A DNA stretch of 64,000 nucleotides from Streptococcus parapneumoniae (GCF_037076355.1 NZ_AP026968.1:1504501-1568500), one strand, 5' to 3'. Positions 39,667 to 49,325 are shown, counted from the first letter of the stretch. The notes: generated by a model from the sequence alone, not told the origin. Translations and numbers: made by a program.

Positions 39667-40386
39667 TTATTCTTTGTTTTCTTTGATTTCTGCCAGCATT
39701 TTTTCTTCTTCTGCTGTCAGTTGATAATGTTCAAGCAAATCCGGTCTGCGTTCGTAGGTTTTCTTCAAACTCTCATACAATCGCCACTGACGAATCTTTT
39801 CATGGTGCCCGCTCATCAGAACATCTGGGACAACCATGCCTCGATAATCATAAGGGCGTGTGTACTGAGGGTATTCGAGAAGGCCTGAAGAAAAACTATC
39901 ATCTTGGTGGCTAGACTCCTTGCCAATCACTTCTGGAATCAGGCGTACCGTAGCATCAATCATGGTCATAGCCGCCAATTCCCCACCAGTCAAGACATAG
40001 TCGCCCAGGGAGATCTCATCTGTCACCAAGGTCTTAATGCGCTCATCATAACCCTCGTAGTGCCCACAGATAAAGATTAGCTCTTCCTCTTGAGCTAAAT
40101 CCTCAGCATAGGCCTGATCGAACTGTTTCCCTGCAGGATCGAGAAGGATGACGCGAGGATTTTTCTTTTCAATAGCATCAAAGGCATCGAAAATAGGTTG
40201 GACTCGGAGCAGCATCCCCTGACCGCCTCCGTAGGGCTCATCGTCGACATGGCGGGCCTTTTCAGCATTTTCTCGAAAATTATGATACTGGATATCCAAG
40301 AGCCCTTTTTCACGAGCCTTTCCAACAATTGAGTGCTCTAGCGGAGAAAACATCTCTGGAAAAAGGGTTAAAATATCAATCTTCAT
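39667..40386 (-). CDS. trmD: tRNA (guanine-N1)-methyltransferase TrmD
   Basis: This 239-residue SPOUT enzyme makes m1G37 in tRNAs and thereby prevents +1 frameshifting. The knot motif [18 protein letters not shown] and SAM-binding [12 protein letters not shown] are present, and the C-terminal domain is complete. It overlaps rimM by 11 bases. The gene order is rimM-trmD-ATP-cone, with the alpha/beta hydrolase upstream. Confidence 0.97.
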   Translation of the reverse strand: MKIDILTLFPEMFSPLEHSIVGKAREKGLLDIQYHNFRENAEKARHVDDEPYGGGQGMLLRVQPIFDAFDAIEKKNPRVILLDPAGKQFDQAYAEDLAQEEELIFICGHYEGYDERIKTLVTDEISLGDYVLTGGELAAMTMIDATVRLIPEVIGKESSHQDDSFSSGLLEYPQYTRPYDYRGMVVPDVLMSGHHEKIRQWRLYESLKKTYERRPDLLEHYQLTAEEEKMLAEIKENKE

Positions 40387-40894
40387 CGTCTAACCCTTCT
40401 AAGATTTCCACATCGACGCGGTTATTTGGAATATCAACATTGAGAACCACTGGTGGGATATAAGGCAATAATAAATCACGCTTGCCTTTTCGCTTGACCA
40501 CCCAGACATCGTTGGCACCTGGTTGCAGGATTTCCTTGATGGTTCCAATCAAGTTATCACCCTCATAGACTTCCAAACCGATAATCTCGTGATAATAAAA
40601 TTCACCATCGTCTAGGTCATTCAAATCTTCCTCAGCAACCTTGAGACTGTATCCCTTGTACTTTTCGATAGCGTTGATATGGTACATATCTTTGAATTTA
40701 ATAATGTCAAAGTTCTTCTGTTTACGGTGACTAGCGATGGTCACTGTTTGAACAAACTGATCTTTTTCATCAAACAAAGCCAGCTCAGTACCTTTTTTAA
40801 ACCGTTCTTCTGCAAAATCTGTCACAGACAAGACTCGCATCTCACCCTGTAACCCTTGCGTATTGACGATTTTCCCAACATTAAAGTAGTTCAT
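40376..40894 (-). CDS. rimM: 16S rRNA processing protein RimM
   Basis: This 172-residue ribosome maturation factor binds S19 and helps 30S head assembly. It shows an N-terminal RimM domain ([16 protein letters not shown]) and a C-terminal PRC barrel ([34 protein letters not shown]). It overlaps trmD, consistent with joint control of ribosome and tRNA maturation genes. Confidence 0.96.
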   Translation of the reverse strand: MNYFNVGKIVNTQGLQGEMRVLSVTDFAEERFKKGTELALFDEKDQFVQTVTIASHRKQKNFDIIKFKDMYHINAIEKYKGYSLKVAEEDLNDLDDGEFYYHEIIGLEVYEGDNLIGTIKEILQPGANDVWVVKRKGKRDLLLPYIPPVVLNVDIPNNRVDVEILEGLDDED

Positions 40895-40924
40895 CTTGTC
40901 TCCTGTGCTCTCCTTTTTTCCATC

Positions 40925-41713
40925 TTATTCTGACAATTCTCGAATAATAGCCGCAATTTTTTCCGATTCTGACCATTGTAAATAATGGTGATTCCCTCCT
41001 AAAATGAGTTTAGTATTGGAAGTACAATATTCTGATTCTCTGTACTCTTTTTCTCTATAAGGCTGACAAAAAATAAATACAGGGATATAAGATTCTATAG
41101 ATACATTCTCAAAATCTTCCTCAGTAATCTCTCCAGATATCTGAAATTCTGGATTTTGCTTTTCCAACTCTAAGCCTTTTTCTTGCATTATTTCCCAGAT
41201 TTCTTTATTCGTTTCAGGACTAAATGTTGCTTGAGTTAAGTTCTTAAAATAAAGTTCAGGACCACACTCCTCAATCAGCCTCATCTGCTCTTCCATTTCT
41301 GGATAAGGATTTTCTGAAAAATCAGCAAACATGACGTTTTTAGTTGTCGGTTCAATTGCTACTAAAGCCTGACACTTAATTGGTTTGTTGAGCAATTTAC
41401 AAGCTAAAATTCCACTCAAACTATGTACACAAAGTATATATTCAGAAATCCCTAATTCTTCAAGTACTTCATAAACTGCATCTACAAGATTATCCAGATT
41501 TTTGTCAGATTGGTCATGAATCGGACTCCTACCTGTGTTCGGAAAATCAATTGTCAAATAACCAATTGTAGGAGGAAGTTTTTCAAGTATAAGTGAAAAA
41601 TTTTCATAACTTGGTAGCAAACCTGCGCCACTTAAACAAACTAGCATTTTCTTTTGCTTTTGATAAGTAACAGAGAGACTACCAATTTCTGTAGATACTT
41701 CAATCCTCTTCAT
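40925..41713 (-). CDS. Alpha/beta hydrolase
   Basis: This protein of about 262 residues has the alpha/beta hydrolase core. Nucleophile elbow CVHSLSG puts Ser in an xHSxSG context rather than GxSxG. A DFPNTGRS oxyanion-side loop and a C-terminal GGNHHYLQW supply the catalytic His. I take the ATG before KRIEVSTEI; a GTG four codons upstream is possible and the ribosome binding site does not decide it. It lies 30 bases before rimM and may be cotranscribed. The substrate is unknown. Confidence 0.8.
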   Translation of the reverse strand: MKRIEVSTEIGSLSVTYQKQKKMLVCLSGAGLLPSYENFSLILEKLPPTIGYLTIDFPNTGRSPIHDQSDKNLDNLVDAVYEVLEELGISEYILCVHSLSGILACKLLNKPIKCQALVAIEPTTKNVMFADFSENPYPEMEEQMRLIEECGPELYFKNLTQATFSPETNKEIWEIMQEKGLELEKQNPEFQISGEITEEDFENVSIESYIPVFIFCQPYREKEYRESEYCTSNTKLILGGNHHYLQWSESEKIAAIIRELSE

Positions 41714-41887
41714 AAAGAAATCCACTCATTCTATATAATGAATTATTAAAAATCCTTATCCTTTATTTTATCACGTTCCAAAGATTTTCTCAAGTTGGAG
41801 GAAGGGGACAACATCTCTACTTTCCATTCAAAAATCCTTCCAAATCACGTTCATGTTGGTACTTAATGGATGCAATTTTACACTTCT

Positions 41888-41922
41888 CGCAAAAAAGCGA
41901 GACATTCGTCCCGCTCTTCTTA
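41888..41922 (-). terminator. Terminator after rpsP-khpA
   Basis: AGCGGGAC pairs with GTCTCGCT (one G-T pair), then TTTTTT on the minus strand. The stretch 41800-41880 beside it holds a degenerate boxC-like sequence. Confidence 0.75.
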
Positions 41923-42159
41923 TTTTTCATCAATAACGATTCTTACTTTTTTGTCTTCAGTTGGGACAGAGTAGACAATCGTTCTTATCGCAGAAATAGT
42001 GCGACCCTTACGACCGATTACACGACCCACATCGCTTTGATCAAGATTCAAATGATATTCCAAAAATTCTGGTGTATCTTCAATCTTGATAGTTAAGGCA
42101 TCTGGTTGTGAAATCAAGGGTTTCACAATCGCAATAATGAGATTTTCAATCGTATCCAT
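41920..42159 (-). CDS. khpA: KH-domain RNA-binding protein KhpA
   Basis: This 79-residue single KH domain has the GRKGRTI loop ([16 protein letters not shown]), acting as RNA chaperone. In pneumococcus KhpA pairs with KhpB/EloR to control cell elongation, as known from literature. It follows rpsP by 19 bases in the same operon; the start follows a weak AGG site. Confidence 0.95.
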   Translation of the reverse strand: MDTIENLIIAIVKPLISQPDALTIKIEDTPEFLEYHLNLDQSDVGRVIGRKGRTISAIRTIVYSVPTEDKKVRIVIDEK

Positions 42160-42178
42160 CTGTCAACCTACTTTAAAC

Positions 42179-42451
42179 TTATTTTGCGAATTTAGAATCG
42201 TGGAATTTTTTCAATACGCCTTCTTTTGAAAGGATGTTGCGAACTGTATCTGAAGGTTGAGCTCCATCAGCCAACCATGCAAGAACGCGGTCTTCTTTCA
42301 AAGTTACTTGGTTTTCAGCAACAAGTGGGTTGTAAGTTCCAACTGTTTCGATGAAACGTCCGTCACGTGGTGAACGTGAATCTGCTACGTTGATACGGTA
42401 GAAAGGTTTTTTCTTAGAACCCATACGAGTCAAACGGATTTTAACTGCCAT
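42179..42451 (-). CDS. rpsP: 30S ribosomal protein S16
   Basis: This 90-residue S16 starts [20 protein letters not shown], the family signature, and runs full length. It heads the operon with khpA. The promoter is near consensus, and the leader contains a small hairpin (AAATAGC with GCTATTT) that might influence expression. Confidence 0.98.
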   Translation of the reverse strand: MAVKIRLTRMGSKKKPFYRINVADSRSPRDGRFIETVGTYNPLVAENQVTLKEDRVLAWLADGAQPSDTVRNILSKEGVLKKFHDSKFAK

Positions 42452-42515
42452 TTTTAAAGTCTCTTTTCTTATTTTTTATTTCGGTGAAATAGCTGAGCTA
42501 TTTAGCACATGTTCT

Positions 42516-42543
42516 ATTATAGCAGATTTCTGACAGGTGTCAA
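42516..42543 (-). promoter_or_regulatory. rpsP promoter
   Basis: TTGACA-16-TATAAT with an extended TG; strong, as expected for a ribosomal gene. Confidence 0.85.
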
Positions 42544-42587
42544 GAAAAAAACTTGACAGACTATAAAATTCTTAAACCATTTAGAAA

Positions 42588-42876
42588 TTTGTTAGAAGTA
42601 GGAAATAAATGTTTGAAAGAAGCTATCCGTGAATACTATTTTATACTCAATGAAAATCAAAGAACAAACTAGGAAGCTAGCCGCAGGCTGTACTTGAGTA
42701 CGGCAAGGTAAAGCTGACGTAGTTTGAAGAGATTTTCGAAGAGTATTAGAAACATTTTATAAAGACCACCAAGTTAAGCCCTTCATCTCTCCTGAACGTG
42801 ATTTGGATGCTTGACTTCTAAATCCCAAGCCCGTTCCCAAACGAAATATCAAGGATTTTAAGAACGATATCTACTA
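42588..42876 (+). pseudogene. Decayed gene interrupted by a BOX element
   Basis: Before the BOX, an open frame reads LLEVGNKCLKEAIREYYF. After it, the text continues as FYKDHQVKPFISPERDLDA, then an in-frame TGA where Trp would fit, then LLNPKPVPKRNIKDFKNDIY and a stop. I cannot name the protein. It looks like the C-terminal remnant of a lost gene in which a BOX landed. No start or ribosome binding site remains. The sequence from 42877 to 43165 is AT-rich with no frame I can support. Confidence 0.5.
42643..42746 (+). repeat. BOX element lacking boxB (A-C)
   Basis: On the plus strand it starts ATACTCAATGAAAATCAAAG and ends TTTTCGAAGAGTAT, with no boxB unit between. It is the only BOX in the window on this strand. 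Confidence 0.9.
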
Positions 42877-43171
42877 ATTAATTTATAAAATATGAATTAA
42901 TAGATTCTAAATAGGAGAATAATTTAGTTCTGTAAAAATTAACTTCTACACCTACAAAGCTTATTCTGAAAGACTTTATAACAGTCTAAGAAAAAGTAGA
43001 GATTCATACAGTATCTAGATTTTCCAAAAATTCTTTATCATCAAATATTATTAACGAAACTATCCAAACCAAATCCGATGCATTGCTTCAAAGAATTCTT
43101 TAGTTGTTTGACTAGCGAGGATTTTTATTAAAAAATTTTTTCAAATAATTGCCACCTTGGCACATAAATTC

Positions 43172-43238
43172 TTGCTTTCTAAATTTAAATGTGATATATT
43201 TATAACATAAAATTTAAGTGTTATATATTTATAACATA
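43172..43238 (+). promoter_or_regulatory. Promoter with 29-bp tandem operator
   Basis: TTGCTT-17-TATATT. Two adjacent 29-bp direct repeats (43181-43209 and 43210-43238) differ at two positions. Each holds an inverted repeat, perfect in the second copy: TGTTATA-TATT-TATAACA. The first copy covers the -10, so the downstream XRE protein probably represses here. Confidence 0.8.
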
Positions 43239-43253
43239 AAAAAGGAGTCTATC

Positions 43254-43850
43254 ATGAAAAAAAGTCAAAAAATGCGTGGCCTCATTGCAATGATTGCCGT
43301 AGCTCTCGTTATTGATTTTATTGTTTTATTTGGTTCTAATCTTAGTTGGGAACCCAAGTTAGTTATTACTGGTATTTCAGTGTCAGGTCAAATTATAGCT
43401 ATTTGGAGCTGGCTACATATGAAACTATGGTCTCATAAGAGTCAGAAAGGTAAGGGAAAGATTATTTTTAACTTGTCTGCTAAGCTTTACACGATACTTT
43501 TGTTTGCAGCAAGTATTTTTTATACAGTAGGAATTTGGGTTGCGACCCCAAGCGAAAGTTCTGGTATTAAAGAATGGATTTTAGGAATTGGCCTCGTTAT
43601 TGAAGTGATTGTATTTGGTTTTTTCTGTTTGAAAAATGTCAAGGAAACTCCGGACGAACGCTTTTATGCTAATTTAGCCAAGGCAGCTAGCTTGATGTTT
43701 GCTTTTATACTAGGCGCACTGATGATCCTAGCAGTTATCATTGGGTATATGGGGTCTCTCACTCTTTACATGGGACAGATCTTTATTAGCATAGCTGCCT
43801 TGATTTGCATCTTTGCGGTTGTCTATTTTATCTTGGAACGTAGAGGATAA
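43254..43850 (+). CDS. Unknown six-helix membrane protein paired with an XRE regulator
   Basis: This 198-residue protein has six hydrophobic segments (about 10-28, 34-52, 72-92, 104-123, 145-163, 170-191). The ATG before KKSQKMRGL follows AAAGGAG; the longer frame would start inside the operator. I do not recognise the family. It is followed after 2 bases by a small XRE regulator, a common arrangement in which the regulator controls, or is controlled through, its membrane partner. A strong tandem operator sits at the shared promoter. Confidence 0.78.
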   Translation: MKKSQKMRGLIAMIAVALVIDFIVLFGSNLSWEPKLVITGISVSGQIIAIWSWLHMKLWSHKSQKGKGKIIFNLSAKLYTILLFAASIFYTVGIWVATPSESSGIKEWILGIGLVIEVIVFGFFCLKNVKETPDERFYANLAKAASLMFAFILGALMILAVIIGYMGSLTLYMGQIFISIAALICIFAVVYFILERRG

Positions 43851-43852
43851 GC

Positions 43853-44077
43853 ATGGCCAAAGAAAGCAAGATTATTACTAATCTCAAATCTGTTCGTGAG
43901 TCCACAGGTATGACCCAGCAGGAGTTAGCCGACCTCATCGGCATGCGACGCGAGACAATTCTGCACTTGGAAAATAACCGTTACAATCCTTCGCTGGAAA
44001 TGGCTCTTAAAATTGCTCAAGTTTTTAATCTAAAAGTAGAAGACCTCTTTGAACTCAGACAGAAAGAGGAAACATAA
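43853..44077 (+). CDS. XRE-family transcriptional regulator (YgzD-like)
   Basis: This 74-residue protein is a bare helix-turn-helix (TGMTQQELADLIGMRRETILHLENNRYNPSLEMALKIA, the classic Cro/CI HTH). It belongs to the compact family with conserved LKVEDLFEL at the end. With no sensory domain, signals must come from elsewhere, perhaps the membrane protein. It starts 2 bases after the membrane gene stop and likely represses the shared promoter. Confidence 0.9.
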   Translation: MAKESKIITNLKSVRESTGMTQQELADLIGMRRETILHLENNRYNPSLEMALKIAQVFNLKVEDLFELRQKEET

Positions 44078-44217
44078 TTCTTTTCGAGACCTAGTATTCA
44101 GTTCATTGATTCATTAGGAATTGAAGCCAAAAGAAAAAATCCTTTGAAAATGTGCTCTTTTAAAATATAGTAATTCTTTCGAATTACGTTTGCTAATTGT
44201 GATGCTTTACGAGCTTT

Positions 44218-44567
44218 CTTAAGATCTGGTTCCCTAAATACTTTGAGTACTCTTATGGCATTGATGCCTCAAAAAATTTAAAAACGCTTGTTGAAAAAGG
44301 TTATGCAATCATTGAAACGGCTTTTGATTCACTTGATCATCTAAATGCTACCATGAAAATTAATATTAAAAGCAAGGGAATTACAGGACTTTCTAAAATG
44401 AAGGCTACAAATTTGGACCAAGCCCTTCATGAGCATTTTTCAGAAGAAGAATTAGCAATCGTGGCTACAAATTGACTCCAAAGGGGGAGCAGATACTGGA
44501 ACAATACAAGGGAATTATCCGACCGTCATCCAAAGAAAAATCTCTAAGCAAGCGATTTTTGGATTGA
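44218..44567 (+). pseudogene. Frameshifted remnant of an unknown gene
   Basis: One frame reads IWFPKYFEYSYGIDASKNLKT and continues to EEELAIVATN with a stop at 44473. From 44460 the next frame reads RGYKLTPKGEQILEQYKGII and ends SLSKRFLD at 44565-44567. Joined across the shift the parts make a coherent C-terminal sequence. The 5' part is lost or shifted again before 44218. The middle (KINIKSKGITGLSKMKATNL) hints at a SAP-like helix-turn element, but I would not insist. Upstream bases 44078-44217 hold no supportable gene. Confidence 0.6.
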
Positions 44568-44655
44568 CTTTCTCTAAAACTACCTTGTCACTAATATTTG
44601 AAATCCACTTCCTTTTAGGGTACAATGGTAGAAATGAATTTTTGAGAGGAACAGA

Positions 44656-45459
44656 ATGAAAAAACTAGCAACCCTTCTTTTACTATCAACTGTAGCCCTA
44701 GCTGGGTGTAGCAACATCCAACGCAGTCTACGTGGTGATGACTATGTTGATTCCAGTCTTGCTGCTGAGGAAAGCTCCAAAGCAGCTGCCCAATCTTCCA
44801 AGGAATTAAACGATGCTTTAACAAACGAGAATGCCAACTTCCCGCAACTTTCTAAGGAAGTTGCTGAAGATGAAGCCGAAGTGATTCTACACACAAGTCA
44901 GGGTGATATTCGCATTAAACTCTTCCCAAAACTCGCTCCTCTAGCGGTTGAAAACTTCCTCACTCATGCCAAAGAAGGCTACTATAACGGCATTACCTTC
45001 CACCGTGTCATCGATGGCTTTATGGTTCAAACTGGAGATCCAAAAGGAGACGGTACAGGTGGTCAGTCCATCTGGCATGACAAGGATAAGACAAAAGACA
45101 AGGGAACTGGTTTTAAAAACGAGATTACTCCTTATCTCTATAACATCCGTGGTGCTCTTTCTATGGCTAATACTGGTCAACCAAACACCAATGGCAGCCA
45201 GTTCTTCATCAACCAAAACTCTACAGATACCTCTGCTAAACTCCCTACAAGCAAGTATCCAAAGAAAATCATTGAAGCCTACAAAGAAGGTGGAAACCCT
45301 AGTCTAGATGGCAAACACCCCGTCTTTGGTCAAGTGATTGACGGTATGGATGTTGTAGATAAAATTGCTAAAGCCGAAAAAGATGAAAAAGACAAACCAA
45401 CGACTGCTATTACTATTGACAGCATCGAAGTGGTGAAAGACTACGATTTTAAATCTTAA
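44656..45459 (+). CDS. slrA: Peptidyl-prolyl isomerase lipoprotein SlrA
   Basis: This 267-residue exported cyclophilin has a signal peptide with lipobox LAGC (Cys21), which will be lipid-modified and anchored on the outer face of the membrane. The cyclophilin domain follows: [20 protein letters not shown] start, [22 protein letters not shown], and [17 protein letters not shown]. It folds secreted proteins, and in pneumococcus SlrA is linked to colonisation. Monocistronic with terminator. Start ATG follows AGAGGAA. Confidence 0.95.
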   Translation: MKKLATLLLLSTVALAGCSNIQRSLRGDDYVDSSLAAEESSKAAAQSSKELNDALTNENANFPQLSKEVAEDEAEVILHTSQGDIRIKLFPKLAPLAVENFLTHAKEGYYNGITFHRVIDGFMVQTGDPKGDGTGGQSIWHDKDKTKDKGTGFKNEITPYLYNIRGALSMANTGQPNTNGSQFFINQNSTDTSAKLPTSKYPKKIIEAYKEGGNPSLDGKHPVFGQVIDGMDVVDKIAKAEKDEKDKPTTAITIDSIEVVKDYDFKS

Positions 45460-45467
45460 AAACCAAA

Positions 45468-45502
45468 AATACAGTATCCACATTCGGTACTGTATTTCTT
45501 TT
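45468..45502. terminator. Terminator between slrA and ABC-F gene
   Basis: AAATACAGTA pairs with TACTGTATTT, with T-rich exits on both strands. Confidence 0.85.
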
Positions 45503-45512
45503 ATCCGTATTT

Positions 45513-47054
45513 TTAAGTTAGCTTGTTAAAATCCCAGATTTGGTCCATCCAGCCTTCATAAAAGTCTGGTTCGTGACAAACCATAAGAATAGATCCCTTG
45601 TATTCTTTAAGAGCACGTTTGAGTTCATCCTTGGCATCCACATCCAAATGGTTGGTCGGCTCGTCCAGCACTAAAACGTTGTTTTCACGATTCATCAAAA
45701 GACAGAAACGAACCTTGGCTTGTTCCCCACCTGACAAGACCTGAATTTGGCTTTCAATATGCTTGGTTGTCAGACCACAACGGGCAAGGGCTGCACGGAC
45801 TTCTGCTTGGTTGAGGGCTGGAAAGGCATTCCAGACAGCTTCAAGAGGAGTTTGGCGATTACCACCTTCTACTTCCTGTTCAAAATAACCGAGTTCTAGG
45901 TAGTCACCGCGTTCCACTTCCCCAGCGATTGGCGGGATAATTCCCAAGAGAGACTTCAAGAGAGTTGTTTTCCCGATACCATTAGCACCGATAATGGCAA
46001 CCTTTTGATTGCGTTCAAAGGTAAGATTTAAAGGCTTGGTCAGAGGACGGTCATAACCAATTTGCAAATCCTTGGCTTGGAAGATAAAGCGTCCTGGTGT
46101 ACGAGCTGGTTTGAAATCAAAGGATGGTTTTGGTTTCTCACTTTGCAGTTCGATAATATCCATCTTATCCAATTTCTTCTGACGGGACATGGCCATGTTT
46201 CGTGTTGCAACACGGGCTTTATTACGAGCGACAAAGTCCTTGAGGTCCGCAATCTCTTTCTGCTGACGTTCGTAGGCTGCCTCTAGCTGAGATTTCTTCA
46301 TAGCATAGACTTCTTGGAACTGGTAGTAGTCACCAGAGTATCGTGTCAACTGTTGATTTTCCACATGGTAGACAATATTGATAACGTCATTTAGGAATGG
46401 AATATCGTGCGAAATAAGGACAAAAGCATTCTCATAGTTTTGGAGATAGCGCTTGAGCCAATCAATATGCTCAGCATCCAAGTAGTTGGTCGGCTCGTCC
46501 AACAGCAAGATATCAGGCTTTTCAAGGAGGAGTTTAGCCAAAAGTACCTTGGTTCTTTGCCCACCTGACAAAGAGGTTACATCTGTATCCATGCCAAAGT
46601 CCATGACACCAAGGGCGCGAGCTACTTCATCAATCTTAGCATCCAAGGTGTAGAAATCACGACTCTCCAAGCGGTCTTGGAGTTCTCCCACTTCTTCCAT
46701 GAGGACATCAACATCCGCACCGTCTTCAGCCATTTCCATATAGAGGTCATTGATACGAGCTTCAGCTTTGAAAAGTTCATCAAAGGCCGTACGGAGAACA
46801 TCGCGCACCGACTGCCCTTCAGCAAGGACGGAGTGCTGATCCAAGTAACCAGCAGTCACATATTTAGACCACTCAACCTTTCCTTCATCTGGCAACATCT
46901 TACCAGTCACGATGCTCATAAAAGTTGATTTGCCTTCACCATTGGCACCGACCAGACCAATATGTTCACCCTTGAGGAGACGGAAGGACACATCTTCAAA
47001 AATTGCACGGTCACCAAAACCGTGACTCAAATTTTTAACTTCTAAAATACTCAT
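45513..47054 (-). CDS. ABC-F family ATPase (translation-associated)
   Basis: This 513-residue protein has two ABC domains in one chain and no membrane segments. Walker A GANGEGKST with LSGGQRTK, and GANGIGKTT with LSGGEQAK, each have DEPTNYLD or DEPTNHLD Walker B motifs. The interdomain linker is helical and highly charged. ABC-F proteins bind the ribosome E site. The second Walker B followed by VDAKDELKRALKEY suggests the YkpA/YbiT branch rather than a resistance-type factor. The ribosome binding site is AAGGAA. Confidence 0.93.
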   Translation of the reverse strand: MSILEVKNLSHGFGDRAIFEDVSFRLLKGEHIGLVGANGEGKSTFMSIVTGKMLPDEGKVEWSKYVTAGYLDQHSVLAEGQSVRDVLRTAFDELFKAEARINDLYMEMAEDGADVDVLMEEVGELQDRLESRDFYTLDAKIDEVARALGVMDFGMDTDVTSLSGGQRTKVLLAKLLLEKPDILLLDEPTNYLDAEHIDWLKRYLQNYENAFVLISHDIPFLNDVINIVYHVENQQLTRYSGDYYQFQEVYAMKKSQLEAAYERQQKEIADLKDFVARNKARVATRNMAMSRQKKLDKMDIIELQSEKPKPSFDFKPARTPGRFIFQAKDLQIGYDRPLTKPLNLTFERNQKVAIIGANGIGKTTLLKSLLGIIPPIAGEVERGDYLELGYFEQEVEGGNRQTPLEAVWNAFPALNQAEVRAALARCGLTTKHIESQIQVLSGGEQAKVRFCLLMNRENNVLVLDEPTNHLDVDAKDELKRALKEYKGSILMVCHEPDFYEGWMDQIWDFNKLT

Positions 47055-47076
47055 TTTAATTCCTTATCTTGTTTTT

Positions 47077-47226
47077 ATACTCTTCGAAAATCTCTTCAAA
47101 CCACGTCAGCTTCACCTTGCCGTATATATGTGACTGACTTCGTCAGTCTTATCTACAACCTCAAAACAGTATTTTGAGCAGCCTGCGGCTAGCTTCCTAG
47201 TTTGCTCTTTGATTTTCATTGAGTAT
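47077..47226 (-). repeat. BOX element (A-B-C, one boxB)
   Basis: A complete A-B-C element lies between the ABC-F gene and vanZ; its boxA end adjoins the vanZ stop codon. Confidence 0.92.
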
Positions 47227-47689
47227 TATGTAATCGTTTATAAAGTAGCCAAGCCAGATAGCCACCCAAGGTATTGGTCCACAAATCATCAATCTCAAAG
47301 ACGCGATTGAAATCAAAGAAAAAATCCAAGACTAACTGCGTACACTCGATTCCAAGACTCACTAGAAAACTGATAAGAAGGACCTTTGTTGTTTTCCGCA
47401 AGTTTGGAAAGAGATAAAGGAGTTGGAAAATCAGAGGAAAAAGCAAGAAGACATTTAAAATGTTCTGCAAAAAAATCCAAATGACTTGCCCCAAACTAGT
47501 CACTTCACCCAGTTTCCAGAAAGAATTAAAAGGAGTCAAAAGAAAAACCAGGCGTCCAAGATGCTGAATACCTGGAGTTTCCACCCCCACGGGAGATTGT
47601 TCTTGAGGAGTAAAGCAAAAATAGACAATGCAAATGCTATAGAAAATGACTCCCCAGACCAAAACATGATTATAACTCTTCTTCATCAT
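47216..47689 (-). CDS. VanZ-family membrane protein
   Basis: This 157-residue protein with four membrane helices has the VanZ motifs FTPQEQ and LLTPFNSFWKLG in the first loop and FNRVFEIDDLWTNTLGGYLAW in the last. VanZ-like proteins are linked to lipoglycopeptide tolerance in some species; the cellular role here is unknown. The start ATG overlaps the rlmN stop (TAATG). The last codons run into the boxA end of the neighbouring BOX element, so the BOX may have shaped the C-terminus. Confidence 0.88.
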   Translation of the reverse strand: MMKKSYNHVLVWGVIFYSICIVYFCFTPQEQSPVGVETPGIQHLGRLVFLLTPFNSFWKLGEVTSLGQVIWIFLQNILNVFLLFPLIFQLLYLFPNLRKTTKVLLISFLVSLGIECTQLVLDFFFDFNRVFEIDDLWTNTLGGYLAWLLYKRLHNTQ

Positions 47690-48774
47690 TAAGGATTGAC
47701 TGCTGCAACTGCTTTCTGGCGGTCACGTTTCATTGTGTTAGAGCGCAATTGTCCACAAGCTGCATCAATATCTGTACCATGCTCTTGACGAACAACACAG
47801 TTAACCCCTTTTTTCTTAAGCGTATCATAGAAAGCCATAACGCGCTCTTTAGGACTACGGCTATATTGGTCATGCTCACTAACTGGGTTATAAGGAATCA
47901 AGTTTACATAAGACAATTTCTTGATATTCTTGAGCAATTCAGCCAATTCCAAGGCTTGTTCTACACCGTCGTTGACTTCATTGAGCATGATGTATTCAAA
48001 GGTCACACGACGATTGGTTGTTTCGATATAGTACTCAATAGCAGCAAAGAGTTTTTCAATCGGAAAGGCACGGTTAATCTTCATGATGCTTGAGCGCAGT
48101 TCATTATTAGGTGCATGAAGGGAAACGGCAAGATTGACCTGAACTCCTTCATTAGCAAAATCACGAATTTTATGGGCCAAACCTGAGGTTGAAACCGTAA
48201 TGTGACGAGCACCGATGGCCATTCCCTTATCATCATTAATGGTACGAACGAAATTCAAGACATTGTTGTAGTTATCAAAGGGCTCACCGATTCCCATGAC
48301 AACAATATGACTGACGCGTTCATCCTGACCACGCTCATCAAAGTATTTCTGAACCAGCATGATTTGCGCTACGATTTCACCGTTATTGAGGTCACGTTGT
48401 TTCTTAATTAAACCAGAGGCACAGAAGGTACAACCGATATTACAGCCGACCTGAGTGGTCACACAGACAGATAAACCGTAGTGTTGACGCATGAGTACTG
48501 TCTCAATCAGCATTCCATCTGGCAATTCAAAGAGATATTTAACGGTCCCATCAGCAGACTCTTGCACGATACGCTGTTTCAAGGGATTGACCACAAACTG
48601 ATCATTAAGCTTAGCAATCAAATCCTTGGAAAGGTTGGTCATCTCTTCAAATGACTGGACACGTTTACGGTAGAGCCATTCCCAGATTTGATCTGCACGG
48701 AATTTCTTTTCTCCTTGCTCCAAAACCCATTCCTGCATGGTTTGACGTGTTAAACTATAAATTGACGGTTTCAT
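47689..48774 (-). CDS. rlmN: Dual-specificity 23S rRNA/tRNA adenine C2-methyltransferase RlmN
   Basis: This 361-residue radical-SAM enzyme methylates A2503 of 23S rRNA and A37 of tRNAs. The iron-sulphur motif [11 protein letters not shown], the radical SAM barrel and the conserved C-terminal Cys in [19 protein letters not shown] (methyl carrier) are visible. The sequence is the RlmN type rather than Cfr by its FCASG and length. It lies in the operon yutD-rlmN-vanZ. Confidence 0.95.
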   Translation of the reverse strand: MKPSIYSLTRQTMQEWVLEQGEKKFRADQIWEWLYRKRVQSFEEMTNLSKDLIAKLNDQFVVNPLKQRIVQESADGTVKYLFELPDGMLIETVLMRQHYGLSVCVTTQVGCNIGCTFCASGLIKKQRDLNNGEIVAQIMLVQKYFDERGQDERVSHIVVMGIGEPFDNYNNVLNFVRTINDDKGMAIGARHITVSTSGLAHKIRDFANEGVQVNLAVSLHAPNNELRSSIMKINRAFPIEKLFAAIEYYIETTNRRVTFEYIMLNEVNDGVEQALELAELLKNIKKLSYVNLIPYNPVSEHDQYSRSPKERVMAFYDTLKKKGVNCVVRQEHGTDIDAACGQLRSNTMKRDRQKAVAAVNP

Positions 48775-48794
48775 TTCTACTCCTTATTCTCTAC

Positions 48795-49325
48795 TCACTT
48801 CTGACGAATGACAAAATGACGTTGCCCCTTGTCCTCTTTCTGAGAGTGCTGGTCTTTCTGACGACGTCTATTTTTCTTATCTGCATTCGGTTTTCGTTTT
48901 GTTTGAGCCGGTTTCTTTCCTTTTCTAGAAGGTGTTTCTTCTTCCTTCTTACGCATTTTCTTGTCAAATGATGCTCGCTTAGGGGCTTCATTTTCTAAGA
49001 CAAAATAGGCACAACCATAACTACAATACTCTAAAAGATAGTCTTGTAAACGACTGATTTTTTCAAGTTTTTCATCTGTTCGGTCATCCTTGTAAAAACC
49101 TCGTAGGCGAAGCTGTTCGTTGCTCCAGTCTCCCACGATATAATCAAACTTGGTTAAGACTTCTGAAAAACGCTGATTAAAAGCCGTCACATCAAAGGCA
49201 TCCTTGATATTTTCCACCAAGGAAAAAGCTATCCCTTCCGTTTCAATCTTGTCCCCATGTAAATGGAACTCAGGACCAGGAAACTTGTTATAGTTGTATA
49301 ATTCAGGTGCAATTTCTTTTCGCAT
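48795..49325 (-). CDS. YutD-like protein (DUF1027)
   Basis: This 176-residue soluble protein has an N-terminal domain (FHLHGDKIETEGIAFSLVENIKDAFDVTAFNQRFSEVLTKFDYIVGDW) of the YutD type. A very basic low-complexity tail (from about 125, KKMRKKEEETPSRKGKKPAQTKRKPNADKKNRRRQ) is probably disordered and nucleic-acid contacting. It heads the operon with rlmN. Function unknown; a link with RNA is inference from tail and neighbour. Confidence 0.88.
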   Translation of the reverse strand: MRKEIAPELYNYNKFPGPEFHLHGDKIETEGIAFSLVENIKDAFDVTAFNQRFSEVLTKFDYIVGDWSNEQLRLRGFYKDDRTDEKLEKISRLQDYLLEYCSYGCAYFVLENEAPKRASFDKKMRKKEEETPSRKGKKPAQTKRKPNADKKNRRRQKDQHSQKEDKGQRHFVIRQK

